Below, piece after piece: positions 33,922-46,100 of a stretch of DNA of 64,000 nt. The stretch lies in assembly GCA_020638695.1 (NCBI GenBank), contig JACKIB010000019.1, positions 1-64,000 on the forward strand. The letters run 5' to 3'. The notes below the pieces were generated by a model. The model saw nothing but the letters and a program-made list of their open reading frames with translations. It had not been told where the DNA came from and did no database searches. Within the stretch, counting starts at the first letter, position 1, and each line of letters starts with the position of its first letter. The stretch comes from Planctomycetota bacterium. Lineage in GTDB: Bacteria > Planctomycetota > UBA1135 > UBA2386. The position numbers and the translations under genes were made by a program.

Positions 33922-36153
33922 TCAGTCGCCGATCACGAACGTCCGCCGCGCCGTGAACGCGAGGCCGAGCGCGGCGCCGCCCGGGTCGGCGACGAACGCC
34001 TGGCCGTGCACCGTCACCCCGCGCCACGCGATGCCGGTCGGCACCGCGAGGCTCGGAGTCGCGGCGGCGCCAGCGGCGTTCGTCGTGCCGAAGAGGAGGA
34101 GCACGGGATCCTGCAGCAGCAGCGCGCACGGACCGAAGGGCAGCACGCGCGTCCCCGCCGAGAACCCGAAGGCGCAGGCCGACGCGGGGCGGGCCGAGAG
34201 GACCTCGACGGTGAGGCCCGTTCCGCCGACGTACGGGTCGTTGCCGGTCAGGACGGGAACGCCGCTGCTGCCCGTGCACCCGGCGCCGGACATCTGCGAT
34301 CGCGCCGGCTGCAGGTTGCCGAGCAGCCAAGTGTCCTGCAGGCCGAGCACGGCGGGGCCGGTCGTGAAGCCGCCGAACACGACGACGCGCTCCCTCGCGA
34401 AGTCGAATGCCATCGCGTGCCCGTATCGCGGTGCCGGATCGACGGTGCTCGCGATCTGCGCCCAGTTGTTGCCATCCCATTCCCACGTCGGCGCTCCGAC
34501 CGACGCCCCGTAGCCACCGAAGAGCACCGGCCGCAGGCGGATGCTGTCGTAGGCCATCGCGTGGTAGTAGCGCGCCGCCGGCGTGCTGGTCGGCGCGCGC
34601 ACGGTCCAGGACGCACCGTTCCACTCCCACGTGTCGTTGCGAGCGGCGTTGCCGTCGTTGCCGCCGAACAGCAGCACACGCTGCCGGCCGGCGTCGTACG
34701 CCATCGCGTGCCCATAGCGTGCAGGTGGGCTCGACGCGGGAGTCCGGTTGCTCCACGTGAGCCCGTCCCACTCCCAGGTGTCGCTGCGCGGCCCGTTGTT
34801 GTCGACGCCGCCGAACAGCACGACGCGCTGGCGGGCGGTGTCGAACGCGAGGGAGTGGAACCCGCGCGCCGGTGGGCTCGTCGCGGGCGAGCGGCGGGTC
34901 CACGTGGTTCCATCCCACTCCCAGGTCTCGGCGTAGTAGCCGTTGAAGCCATCGGCGCCGCCGAACATCACGATGCGCTGCCGCGTCGCGTCGAAGGCCA
35001 GCGCGTGGGCGCCGGGCCGCGGGCCGGGGAGTCCCGTCGCCGGGGTCCGATCGAGCCAGCGCACACCGTCCCACTCCCACGTGTCGAAGGCCGATGCCCC
35101 GCCGACGAGCACGACGCGCTGGCGCGCCGCGTCGTACGCCATCGCATGGAACAGCCGGACACTTGGTGCGGTGGTGGGGGCGAGCGCGGTCCACGACGTG
35201 CCGTCGAACAGCCATGTATCGGCCAGGTAGTGGCCGCCCGCGAGGCCGCCGCAGAGGACGACGCGCTGCCGCGCCGTGTCGTACACCATCGCGTGTGCGT
35301 AGCGTGGGCTCGGGCTCGTCGCCGGCGCGATCTGCGTCCAATCGGTGCCGTCCCAGACCCAGGTGTCGCCGAACGACGCGCCGCCGAACAGGACGACGCG
35401 CTGGCGCTGTGCGTCGTACGCCATCGCGTGGAAGCTGCGCAGCGTCGGCCGGACTGCGGGTGCGCGCTGCGTCCAGTCGTTCCCGTCGTACTCCCAGGTC
35501 TCGTCGTCGCCGCCGCCGAACAACACGACGCGCCGCCTCGCGATGTCGTACGCCATCGCGTGGGCAGCGCGCGCCGCAGGCTTGTTCGCCGTCGTTCGCT
35601 CCGTCCAAGTCACGCCGTCCCATTCCCACGTGTCGCCGAACAGCGTCGTCACGTCCGAGCCGCCGAACAGCACCATCCGCTGTCGCACGGGATCGAACAC
35701 CAGGTCGAAGTTGGCGCGCGGGCTCGGGCTCTTCGCCGGCGTACGAAGCGTCCAGTCGTCGCCGTCCCATTCCCACGTCTCGGCCGAGAGACCCGTGAGC
35801 TCTTGCCCGCCGAACAGCACGACACGCCGGCGCGTCGGATCGTACGCCATGCGGTGCCCGCGCCGCCCCGAGGGATGGTTCACCGGGTTGCGCTGCACCC
35901 AGCCGTTGGCGTCGAGCTCCCACGTCTCGTCGAAGAGATTGCCGCCGAACAACACGATGCGCCCGCGCGCGCTGTCGTGGGCCATCGCATGCCCGGCCCG
36001 GCCCTCGAGGACGCGCGCGCGCGTCCAGTCGAGCTTGGGTGTCTGGGCGGCGACGGTGGTGGCGAGGCAGAGTGCCAGCGACGCCGCATGCAGCCATGTC
36101 GAGCGGTGGGCGAGCGTGCGTTGGGCGACCGGGCAAGTTGTCGGTGTCGTCAT
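33922..36153 (-). CDS. Secreted Kelch-repeat protein, 743 aa
   Basis: The N-terminus is a signal peptide (LHAASLALCLATTVAAQ). At least a dozen ~45-residue Kelch-type blades follow. Each contains a variant of HAMAYDxARQRVVLFGG and DTWEWDGxxWTxRxPAxxP, enough for two beta-propellers. Residues ~620-743 are a beta-rich C-terminal domain (GCTGSSGVPVLTGNDPYVGG, AFVADPGGAALGLAFTA) that I associate with secreted planctomycete proteins. No catalytic site is evident, so binding of extracellular glycans or proteins is the likely role. It ends 13 bases from the cyclase gene, in convergent orientation. Confidence 0.85.
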   Translation of the reverse strand: MTTPTTCPVAQRTLAHRSTWLHAASLALCLATTVAAQTPKLDWTRARVLEGRAGHAMAHDSARGRIVLFGGNLFDETWELDANGWVQRNPVNHPSGRRGHRMAYDPTRRRVVLFGGQELTGLSAETWEWDGDDWTLRTPAKSPSPRANFDLVFDPVRQRMVLFGGSDVTTLFGDTWEWDGVTWTERTTANKPAARAAHAMAYDIARRRVVLFGGGDDETWEYDGNDWTQRAPAVRPTLRSFHAMAYDAQRQRVVLFGGASFGDTWVWDGTDWTQIAPATSPSPRYAHAMVYDTARQRVVLCGGLAGGHYLADTWLFDGTSWTALAPTTAPSVRLFHAMAYDAARQRVVLVGGASAFDTWEWDGVRWLDRTPATGLPGPRPGAHALAFDATRQRIVMFGGADGFNGYYAETWEWDGTTWTRRSPATSPPARGFHSLAFDTARQRVVLFGGVDNNGPRSDTWEWDGLTWSNRTPASSPPARYGHAMAYDAGRQRVLLFGGNDGNAARNDTWEWNGASWTVRAPTSTPAARYYHAMAYDSIRLRPVLFGGYGASVGAPTWEWDGNNWAQIASTVDPAPRYGHAMAFDFARERVVVFGGFTTGPAVLGLQDTWLLGNLQPARSQMSGAGCTGSSGVPVLTGNDPYVGGTGLTVEVLSARPASACAFGFSAGTRVLPFGPCALLLQDPVLLLFGTTNAAGAAATPSLAVPTGIAWRGVTVHGQAFVADPGGAALGLAFTARRTFVIGD

Positions 36154-36513
36154 GGCAGGGTCGTGGGGCCGGTCGGAGCGCGGAGCGTCCGATGATAGTG
36201 CGTCGGGACGAAAGGGGCGCCGTCACGGAGCACGAGGCGTGCCGTGACCGGCTCGTCGACCGCTCTCGCCAAGGATCTCCCCGAGTCGTCGACGGGAGTG
36301 TGCAGAGTCGGCCCTGATGCGCGCCCGCGGTTCGGGTTCGCGCCGTACTCGCCGTCACGTTGCCGAAACGTGAAGCGGTCATGTCGTGCTCGTGATCGTC
36401 GGCGCGGCATCAGGGATGTCCGTGGCATCGCGCGCCGTCGATGATGTTCCTTGTCCACGGCTCGCGCTCTACCTAGAGTGCGAGGTGGACAACACGATCG
36501 AGGAGCGAGAGAC
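36154..36513. promoter_or_regulatory. Divergent intergenic region between the Kelch gene and katG
   Basis: 360 bases that should hold both promoters. A perfect 7-bp inverted repeat, TCACGTT-GCCGA-AACGTGA (36355-36373), lies ~140 bases before katG and could be an operator. No gene for OxyR, Fur or PerR is adjacent. Confidence 0.35.
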
Positions 36514-38706
<2,193 letters not shown>

Positions 38707-39319
38707 TCGTCTCGAGGAGTGCGTCGGCCCCGGCCGCTGGTCGAAGCACGTCGCGGCCGAGGCCGCACTCGAAGTCTCGGGTGATGCCGGCGCTGCGCGC
38801 CGCAGGTAGGCCTCGGCCGCTTTGCTTGCCGGGGCTTCCAGGGCCGCTCGCACCGCGCGAATCGTTGCGCGCCGGCAAGAACCGCGGCCCTTGCAGCTCA
38901 GCGTGCGCCTGCGCGCGGCGCCGACCCTGAGGGGTCGTGTCGTCGACCAGGCGGGCCACCCGCTGTCGGGGATACAGGTCACGACGTCCACCGGGTCGTC
39001 CGATCCGCGCATCCACCGGCTCGGGCTGTCGGTGTTCACTCGGACGCGGACGGACGAGAAGGGCACATTCGAGATCGCCGCGGCGGTGCCCGACGCGATG
39101 CATCGGGTGTACGTGCGGGCGGACGGCTTCGTGCCAATGCCATCGCTCGAAGCCAGGCCACCGGCGCGGCGCCTCGACTCGACTTCAAGATGCGCCGGGC
39201 CGAGCAGCGGTAGGCGGTTCGAGCGGGGCGCGGGCGGATTTCGTCGGATCCTGCGTCCTTTCCGGGGATGCTTCGTCTGGGGTCGTGCAAGACCACGGTA
39301 TTCCCGATCTCATACGACG
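38707..39319. other. Region without an intact gene after katG
   Basis: 613 bases. It contains the carboxypeptidase-regulatory-like remnant described separately (about 38895-39162). The remainder shows no gene, repeat or terminator I trust. Confidence 0.4.
38895..39162 (+). pseudogene. Carboxypeptidase-regulatory-like domain remnant
   Basis: One frame reads TLRGRVVDQAGHPLSGIQVT, then RTDEKGTFEIAAAVPDAMHR and VYVRADGFVPM. This is one beta-sandwich repeat of the CarboxypepD_reg type found in large secreted planctomycete proteins. Neither a start, a signal peptide nor flanking repeats are present, and the frame runs on without sense into the next gene. It is a fragment of a larger lost gene. Confidence 0.55.
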
Positions 39320-39754
39320 ATGACCACGGCCACAGAGACCACCCGGTTCCACATCTCCCTCGACGTCGGCGACCTCGCCGCGTCCGTCGCCTTCTATCGC
39401 GACCTGCTCGCGATCGACCCCGACAAGCTGCACGACGGCTACGCGCGCTTCACGCTCGATGCGCCGCCGGTCGTCCTGTCGCTGGTGCAGCGCGGGTGCG
39501 GTCGCGCGCCGAGCGGACCGCAGCGCGTCTCCCACATGGGCTTCCGCCTGGAGTCCGGCGAGCAGGTCGATGCCGCGCGGCGGCGGCTCACGGCGGCGGG
39601 GCGAGCGCTGCGCGAGGAGCCGGGGGCACGCTGCTGCTACGCGCTGCAGAACAAGTTCTGGGTGAACGATCCGGACGGCAACGAGTGGGAGTTCTACGTG
39701 CTGCTCGAGGACCTGCAGACCTTCGGAAACGACTCGAAGGGCTGCTGCAACTGA
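39320..39754 (+). CDS. ArsI/CadI-like VOC family protein
   Basis: A 144-aa protein of the vicinal oxygen chelate fold. It opens with FHISLDVGDLAASVAFYRDL and has ARCCYALQNKFWVNDPDGNE. The adjacent C105-C106 followed by Tyr is the arsenic-binding motif of ArsI C-As lyases and CadI, and the tail ends in GCCN. ArsI cleaves the carbon-arsenic bond of trivalent organoarsenicals. It is followed 3 bases later by a SigZ-like sigma factor. No arsR or arsenite transporter is adjacent, so the substrate remains inferred. Confidence 0.8.
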   Translation: MTTATETTRFHISLDVGDLAASVAFYRDLLAIDPDKLHDGYARFTLDAPPVVLSLVQRGCGRAPSGPQRVSHMGFRLESGEQVDAARRRLTAAGRALREEPGARCCYALQNKFWVNDPDGNEWEFYVLLEDLQTFGNDSKGCCN

Positions 39755-39757
39755 GCC

Positions 39758-40330
39758 GTGACGGAGCGCGATACGACGTCCGATGCCGCGCTGTCTCGTG
39801 CCTGGCACGAGCTCCAGGCGGCGCTGCGCGCGTTCTTCGCGCGCCGCGTCGCGGCTGCGGACGTCGACGATCTCGTGCAGGAGTGCTTCCTCCGCGTGAG
39901 CCAGGGCATCGCCGCGCTGCGGGAGCAGGACCGACTCGGCGCGTGGGTCTTCCGCATCGCGAGGAACCTCGTGACGGATCACCGGCGCCGGCACCGGACG
40001 GGGGACGGCGAGCCGCTGGCCGGAGAGGACGTGATCGCCGCGCCCGACGAGCCGGATGCGAACGCGCGCGTCGCCGAGTGGCTCGCTTCGATGATCGGGC
40101 GGCTCCCCGCGGAGTACGCGGGCGTTCTGCGTGAATCCGAACTCCACGACGTTCCGCATCGGGAGATCGCCGAGCGTCTCGGCATGTCGATCTCGGGCGT
40201 CAAGTCGCGCGTCCAGCGCGGCCGCGCGATGCTCAGGGACGAGCTCCTCGCCTGCTGTGTGCTCCAATTCGACGCGCGTGGTCGCGTCCACGACTACGAG
40301 CGGAGATCGTGCGATAGCTGCGACTGCTGA
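39758..40330 (+). CDS. sigZ: SigZ-like ECF sigma factor
   Basis: A 190-aa sigma-70 family protein starting at GTG 39758. Region 2 is AADVDDLVQECFLRVSQGIA and RLGAWVFRIARNLVTDHRRR. Region 4 is LPAEYAGVLRESELHDVPHR and IAERLGMSISGVKSRVQRGR. The C-terminal extension DELLACCVLQFDARGRVHDY, ending CDSCDC, is the Cys-rich tail typical of SigZ, which could bind arsenite or metal. It is coupled to the ArsI-like gene. No anti-sigma gene is visible. Downstream DNA was replaced by an IS91-like element, so a third gene may be lost. Confidence 0.85.
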   Translation: MTERDTTSDAALSRAWHELQAALRAFFARRVAAADVDDLVQECFLRVSQGIAALREQDRLGAWVFRIARNLVTDHRRRHRTGDGEPLAGEDVIAAPDEPDANARVAEWLASMIGRLPAEYAGVLRESELHDVPHREIAERLGMSISGVKSRVQRGRAMLRDELLACCVLQFDARGRVHDYERRSCDSCDC

Positions 40331-40495
40331 TCCGCGCGGCGAACGATCGTCGCGCGCCCTCTGCGCGTGCCGCACGGATCTGCGGGCCGGGTCATGGGCT
40401 CGTCGGTCGCCGTCCCAGGCCATGTTCCCGCTGCAAGTGCCGCGACGGAGTGCCGGGTCCGACACCTGTGATCGACGTCCACTCCTGCCCTCCGG

Positions 40496-42300
40496 GAGGA
40501 TAGGCCTTCCAAGCTGAGATTCCGATCGCCCAACCCCGGCCGATCTCCCACGAACTCGACAACACCCCGCCCCGCAATCCCCCAAACACCCCGCGATCGG
40601 CTCCGTTGGACGCAACGTTCCCGCGTTGCGCGCACAGCTCCGCCGCCGACCCACCGCGGGCCGCCCCCCAATCTCCCGATCACTCGAGCGGCAGACGCGC
40701 GGGCGGCGCGCGGGCTGGCGCGATCGGTGGCAACTCGGTGTCGAGTCCAAGGTGGTCGAGGATCCGCCGGATCACCACCGGGTCGCTGATGAAGCTCAGT
40801 ACCTTTCGCCTGCCACCGCACTGGTCGCACAGCAGCACATCCACGGCAAACACCCGCTTCAGCAACTCGGCCCAGGGATAGTGCCGCCGCCTCCTCCCAC
40901 CGCTCGCGCGTTGGTGCAGCCGCTGCGCGAGCCGCTCCACCGGCGTGGGTACACCCCTATTTCCGAACCCGCAGGCCCGCTCCGACGAGTCCGCTTCGGC
41001 CACCTCCGGCACCACCATCGACCGACACGGTGACGCTGGGGCCAAGATGCCGTGGTACGTCACCTGATGCGCCCGCGGTGGCGGCACCTGTGCCGCGAGC
41101 CGCGACAGGAACGTCTGCGGGTCGAGGCGTACGCCTTCGACCCCGTTCCGCCAGGGCTTGCGGAAGCTGCACGCCACCCGGCCGTCACCCGTCAGGCGCA
41201 CGCGTTCGACACACAGCGGGGGCCGGCACACGTACCGGCACAGCCGCTCCAGCCGATCGCGGCGCCCCGCCGGGATCCTCACCGCAGCGTGCAGAGAGAA
41301 CCCAGCACAATCAGCGCATTGCGCTTTCGCAGCCATCGGAGTCGTGGGCCGGGGCGTACCGAACACCTCTGCCGCGGCGCCGTCCACGCTCCCGAACGGG
41401 AGTCGCCCCTGCACCGCGGCCGCCTGGCAAGCGCGCAGCGGGTCGACTTCGCCCTCGGTCGCTTCCTGCTGCAGCACAAGCCCGTCGTCGCTGACCACCG
41501 AGCGTCGCCGCAGGTGCGACACGATCAGCACACACACATGCCGGCAGAGCCACGCCACGTCCTCGTCGCGGAGCTGCGGCAGAGCGTGGAACTCTGGTGC
41601 CTCGCCGGCCTGGAACCCGGAGTACACACCATCCATCACCAACACGTGGAAGTGCGGGTCGAGCCGGAGCGCCGAGTCGAACCGCTGGACCACCGCCACT
41701 GCGCCGCTTCGACCGTCCGTGATGCCCTGTGCCGCCGCGTTGCGGCTCAGCCACGACAACACCGCGCGCACGAAGATCCCGCGCACTTGCCGGCACAGCT
41801 CGCCGTCGAACGCAACCGCGCAGCGCACCGCGTGCGGCAGGCTCAGCACCCATTGCCGGATCGGCACGTCGGGTAGCACGTGGTCCACCAGATGTGCCGA
41901 CTGTTCGGCCATCCGCCGCCCACGACACGATGGGCAGAACCCGCGGCCCTTGCAGCTGAAGGCCACCAGCGACTCGTCGCCACAATCCCGACAGCGAACC
42001 CGGGCGAACCCCGCGGCGAGCTGCCCGCAGCGCAGGTACCCCCGCAGCTCGCGAACCACGAAGCGAGGCAGTCCGCTCCTGCCTGCCGCCAGCGAGACCC
42101 TCGACAAGAACGTCGCGACGTGACCGGCGACGACTCGGTACAGATCGCTCTGCTCCGGCTGCCGGCGGCGCCGGGTCGAGACGTCACGAGCGCTGCGGCT
42201 GCCGTCGGACCCCACTCCTGAGCTGTGCCGTGGAATCTCGCACGGTGACGCCCGCGTTCGCCCATCCTCACCCGACCTGTTTGTCGCCACCGGTCGAGTC
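40496..42300 (-). mobile_element. IS91-like element copy D (complete transposase)
   Basis: The left end is the shared GAGGATAGG boundary at 40496. The transposase gene is on the minus strand with its 3' end to the left. The right end is not exactly defined. It lies between 42215, the transposase start, and about 42310, where the truncated THUMP-like gene begins. This is the only full-length copy of the four, so it is the likely source of transposase for the others. Confidence 0.75.
40680..42215 (-). CDS. IS91-family transposase (HUH single-strand nuclease type)
   Basis: A 511-aa protein starting at GTG 42215. Residues ~65-105 are the zinc-binding domain (CRDCGDESLVAFSCKGRGFC and PSCRGRR; C75, C78, C88, C94, C97). 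H188 and H190 in DPHFHVLVMDGVY form the HUH metal site. Y328 in RLCRYVCRPP is the likely nucleophile. The C-terminal ~170 residues, with another CDQC pair, are shared by copies A-C. It acts by rolling-circle replication from the end beyond its 3' terminus. Upstream the frame stays open to 42947, but that DNA belongs to flanking genes. Confidence 0.85.
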   Translation of the reverse strand: MGSDGSRSARDVSTRRRRQPEQSDLYRVVAGHVATFLSRVSLAAGRSGLPRFVVRELRGYLRCGQLAAGFARVRCRDCGDESLVAFSCKGRGFCPSCRGRRMAEQSAHLVDHVLPDVPIRQWVLSLPHAVRCAVAFDGELCRQVRGIFVRAVLSWLSRNAAAQGITDGRSGAVAVVQRFDSALRLDPHFHVLVMDGVYSGFQAGEAPEFHALPQLRDEDVAWLCRHVCVLIVSHLRRRSVVSDDGLVLQQEATEGEVDPLRACQAAAVQGRLPFGSVDGAAAEVFGTPRPTTPMAAKAQCADCAGFSLHAAVRIPAGRRDRLERLCRYVCRPPLCVERVRLTGDGRVACSFRKPWRNGVEGVRLDPQTFLSRLAAQVPPPRAHQVTYHGILAPASPCRSMVVPEVAEADSSERACGFGNRGVPTPVERLAQRLHQRASGGRRRRHYPWAELLKRVFAVDVLLCDQCGGRRKVLSFISDPVVIRRILDHLGLDTELPPIAPARAPPARLPLE

Positions 42301-42308
42301 GTCGGAGC

Positions 42309-42680
42309 GGGACGTCGTGCACCACGGCGACGGTCGATCCGCTCGACCGTCCGATCGAAGCCGCGTGGGGGCTGCTCGGCGGCCCCCGCCCGCGCACCGC
42401 GGTGGTCGAGGTCGCCGGTACCTGCGAACAGCCGTTCCCCGACGCCTGGTGTGAGGTGCTCGAAGTCCGCGCCGTCTTGCCCTGGCGCGTGCCGCGTGTT
42501 CGCGAGTGGCTGCGCGCCCACGATGCCGGGCCGATCGTGGTCCGCACCCGCGCCGGTGCGGTCGACACCGACCGCCTCCAGGTCGAACTCCGCGGCAGCG
42601 GCTCGGTGGTCTTCACCGTGTTCGGTCTGCGTCTCGGTCGCCGGGTCGTCGGCGTGGTCGTTCGACGGCGTGGTAGGCTG
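42309..42680 (+). pseudogene. 3' remnant of a THUMP-like-domain SAM methyltransferase
   Basis: The plus frame reads RPIEAAWGLLGGPRPRTAVV, then WCEVLEVRAVLPWRVPRVRE, and VDTDRLQVELRGSGSVVFTV with FGLRLGRRVVGVVVRR. This is the C-terminal THUMP-like domain (helix, GIxxxIKxRG-type strand, ELxxRG) of a class I methyltransferase. The methyltransferase part is gone, cut by the IS91-like element. No stop follows the domain in frame before it enters the TfoX-like gene, so the 3' end may also be frameshifted. Confidence 0.5.
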
Positions 42681-42687
42681 ACCCGCC

Positions 42688-43038
42688 ATGGCCCACGATC
42701 CCCTGCTCGCGCAACGCGTCCGCCGCATCGTCATGCGCCACGCAGGGAGCGCCGAGATCCACATGTTCGGCGGGGTGTGCTTCACCGTCCACGGCAACAT
42801 GTGCTGCGGGGTGGCCAACGACGACTTGATGCTGCGGCTCGGCGACGCGGCTTCCTCGGCCCTGGACGAGCCGGGTGTGCGCCCGATGGACTTCACCGGG
42901 CGGCCGTCCCGCACGATGGTGTACGTCGCCGCCGCGGTGCTCGGCAACGACGTGGATCTGTGCGGTTGGGTCGCCCGCGCGGTGGCACACGCGCGAAGTC
43001 TTCCGCGAAAGGCCGGCCGCGCCGCGAAGAAGAAGTGA
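42688..43038 (+). CDS. TfoX N-terminal-domain protein
   Basis: A 116-aa protein. The TfoX/Sxy N-terminal fold is recognisable: MFGGVCFTVHGNMCCGVAND, then LMLRLGDAASSALDEPGVRP and MDFTGRPSRTMVYVAAAVLG. Small stand-alone members are common and of unknown role; TfoX itself is a competence regulator in proteobacteria. It starts directly after the THUMP-like remnant and ends with a basic KAGRAAKKK tail. Confidence 0.88.
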   Translation: MAHDPLLAQRVRRIVMRHAGSAEIHMFGGVCFTVHGNMCCGVANDDLMLRLGDAASSALDEPGVRPMDFTGRPSRTMVYVAAAVLGNDVDLCGWVARAVAHARSLPRKAGRAAKKK

Positions 43039-43174
43039 GGTGCGCGAATGGGCGAGCGCCGTCGAGGCGTTCGCCACGCGGATTCACGCGGCGCTCCACG
43101 CCGTGTTCGCGGGCTCCCCGGATCGATGCGAGCGCCGTGCTCGGGCGTGGGGTCGAAACCGGCGGGCTACGCGA

Positions 43175-46100
43175 TCACGTGTTCCGATCCTGCCGCAACT
43201 TCGGCAACAGCCGCACCCGGCCCGGCTCCTTGCCCTCGGTCCGCTGCAGCTTGGCACCCCGCACCTCGATGCGATCGGCGAGCTTCTTGCCGCCGAGCTC
43301 CATCAAGCGGCGGCGGATCTCCTCGAGCCGTGCGTTGCCGATCCCCAGTGCCATCTTCTTGGTGCGCCGGTCGGCCCTGCGCTCCGCGCCCGGCCGCAGC
43401 AGATCGAGTACCGCATCGAGCGCACTCTCGGTCTCACCGCGCTCCCGCGCCAACCGCCGGAGCGTCGCAGTCGCCGCGGTCGCTTCCGCCGTGCGGCCGA
43501 CCGCGTGGTAGGACCGCGCCGCTGCCGCGGTCTCGGCGAACTCGCCGGCGAGCCGTGTGCGACGTCGCCGCAGCCGTTCGCAGAGCTCGCGCGCCTGCTC
43601 GGTGGTGGGGTTGGCCAGCACCTCGGCCCGCTGCAGGTCCTCGAGCCCGAACTCGTGGCGGAGCTCGACCACGACCTTGTCGTCGCTGGACAGCACCGCG
43701 AGGATCGCGCGGAACCGCGAATCCGCATCGCCGGGCAGAGAGGCGCAGCCAGCGGTGAACGCGATCGACTGCGCCTTGCTGGCGATCGGGTCCTTCTTGC
43801 CGCCGGTCAGTCCGATCAGGCCGGTCACCGACGTGGCGGCACGCAACGGCGCCGCCGCGAGCGCCTTGGCGACCAGCTGAGCGAACGTCGACACCGCGGC
43901 GTTGGCGATCTGGCCGGCACTGACGTCGCCGTTGCGCACCTGCACGCTGAGCGGAATGCCGATCTCGCCGGCATCGTTGCGCAGCGCGAACACCACCGAC
44001 TGGAGCGGGGCCGGCAACTTCAGGTAGCTCGAGATCGGGCCGCCCGGTGCCTCATCGACATCGAGGCTGCCGAACACGAAGTTGGCGCGGGTGGCGATAC
44101 CCTTGTCGCCCTGCAGACGCAGATCGACACCGGCGTCGAACACGCCGTCGGCGAGGTTCACCCCCGACTGCGTGGCCAGGCCGCGCAAGCCGCCGAGTTC
44201 CAGTCCTTGGATGCTGGTGCGCACTCGCCCGCGCGGCTGGGGGAACAGCTCGAGTCGGCCCTGCACCGCCAGCTCGTCGAGCAGCGGGCGCTTCTCGACG
44301 TCCACCTTGTCGGACTTCCCGGAGATCAGGCGGCCCATCCCGGTCAGCGCTCCCGCCAGCGGTGAACTGGCCGCGTAGCGCTTGGGCAGGCTGACGGCGC
44401 CGCCCGACATGCTGACCGAGAACTCGATCTGCCGCTTCTCGGTGAGCGCCTTGGTGGTCAGCTTGCGCGCCTCGACGTCGAGCTCCGTCAGCGGGACCGT
44501 GACCGGGGGCTTGGTCGTCTTGTCTTGGTAGACGACGTCGATCCCCTGAACACTCAGCAGATCGACTCGCATCTCCGGCCCCGGCTTCTGTGCGGTGGCG
44601 GTCGGCTCGTTCGCCGACTTGGCCGGTGCTACGGGCCCGGGCTTGACCGGCGCGGCGTTCTTCGGCGGGTTCGGGGCCGGGCGCAGGGTCATGCCCGCGA
44701 GGTGCATTCCCTCGGCGTCCTTCCAGAACCGTCCCTGTGGCTTGGTCACTTCGATCGACGCGATGTGCACCGCCCCCCCTGGCTTGATGGAGGGTGCTTG
44801 CATGTCGACGCCGGCCAGGCCGAGCAGGACTTCGCCGTCCGGTGCGCTCTTCAGCGCCACCTCGTGCACGTGCAGCTCGAGGCCGAAGCCGCGCTGGAGG
44901 TCGATGTCGGTGGGGTAGCGGCGGCGCAGCCGCAGTGCGGTCTCCAGTTTGGCGGTGAAGCTGCCGTTCTTCAGATCGTCGAGCGTCAACTGCTTGGCGA
45001 CCGCGGGCAGCGCTGCGGCCAGTCGCCCGCCGCGGATGCCCTGCACACCGACTTCGGCTTCGAGCTTGGCGTCGGGTTTCCACGGCGCAGCCCGCACCAC
45101 CACGGTCGCGGATTCCACCAGTGGCGTGGCGGCGGCCTGCAGCTTCAGGATCCACGGCGCCAACGACTCCGGGTCCTTGCCGAGCACGGTCCAGGGCTCC
45201 GGGTTGAACACCCGCATCGTCACGTCGAGCGGCTCCTTGGCGCCGAACTCGTGGAAGCGCAACCGTGCGATCTCGAACTCCAGCTGCCGCAGCGTCACGT
45301 CCCACGGCGTCCGACTACCCGTCTTGCCACCCGGAGCGCTCGCCGCCGTGTCGGAGGGTGGGGCCTTCGCTTTCGGCTGCGTCTCGGCCGTCGCGGGTGT
45401 GATCTTCAATCCGAGCAGCGACAGTGCGCCGGCGGCATCGCGCTGCGCGGCGACGCGCACCCCGCGCAGCGCGACTTCGTCGATCTCCAATCGCTTCGCC
45501 TCGGGATCGAGTTTCGGCACGACCACGCGCGCGCCGGTGAACGCGACCCACGGTTCGGCGTCCCCTTCGCGGAAACTGAAGTCGGTGGCCTCGCAGCGCA
45601 GCGACTGCGCCGTGCCGTCGCGGCGCAGCTGCGCGCTCAGGTCGAGCGCCAGCCGTCCATCACGCAGGGTCGCTTGGACGTTGTCCGGCAGGTAGCCGGC
45701 GAACGGCCCGGGGCGGATGCCGCGGCCGCGCAGCTTGGCGAGTGCGTCGAGCCCCTGGTTGCCGAGGGTCCACGAGCCCAGCAGTTCGAATTGCTCGACT
45801 GCCCCATCGACCTTGGCACGCAGAGCCACCTTCTGCTCGGCAGCACCGGGTCGAGTGGTGATTCCGTCCCCGTCGATCTCGATGTGGACCGCCGCGTCCA
45901 CCGCCGGAGACTTGACTCGGTCGGTGAAGTGCAGCGCCACGCCGCGCACCCGAAGCGCGCGCAGGCTCGCGGAGAATGGCGTGCTGGCCGGCGCGACGGT
46001 GGTGGCCGTCGCCGCAGCGGGTGCCGGCTTGGTTGGCGGATTCGGCGCAGGTACCTTGCCAGGCTGCGTCGTTCCGTCGGCCGCCTGCCCGCCAGGTGCC

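Noticed and set aside
40680..42947. A 755-aa transposase
   Set aside because: Residues before GTG 42215 are antisense to the THUMP-like and TfoX-like genes and have no transposase similarity.
42402..43511. A 369-aa plus-strand gene downstream of the IS91-like element
   Set aside because: Only the first part has the THUMP-like domain. The rest runs through the TfoX-like gene in another frame and becomes Arg-rich noise.
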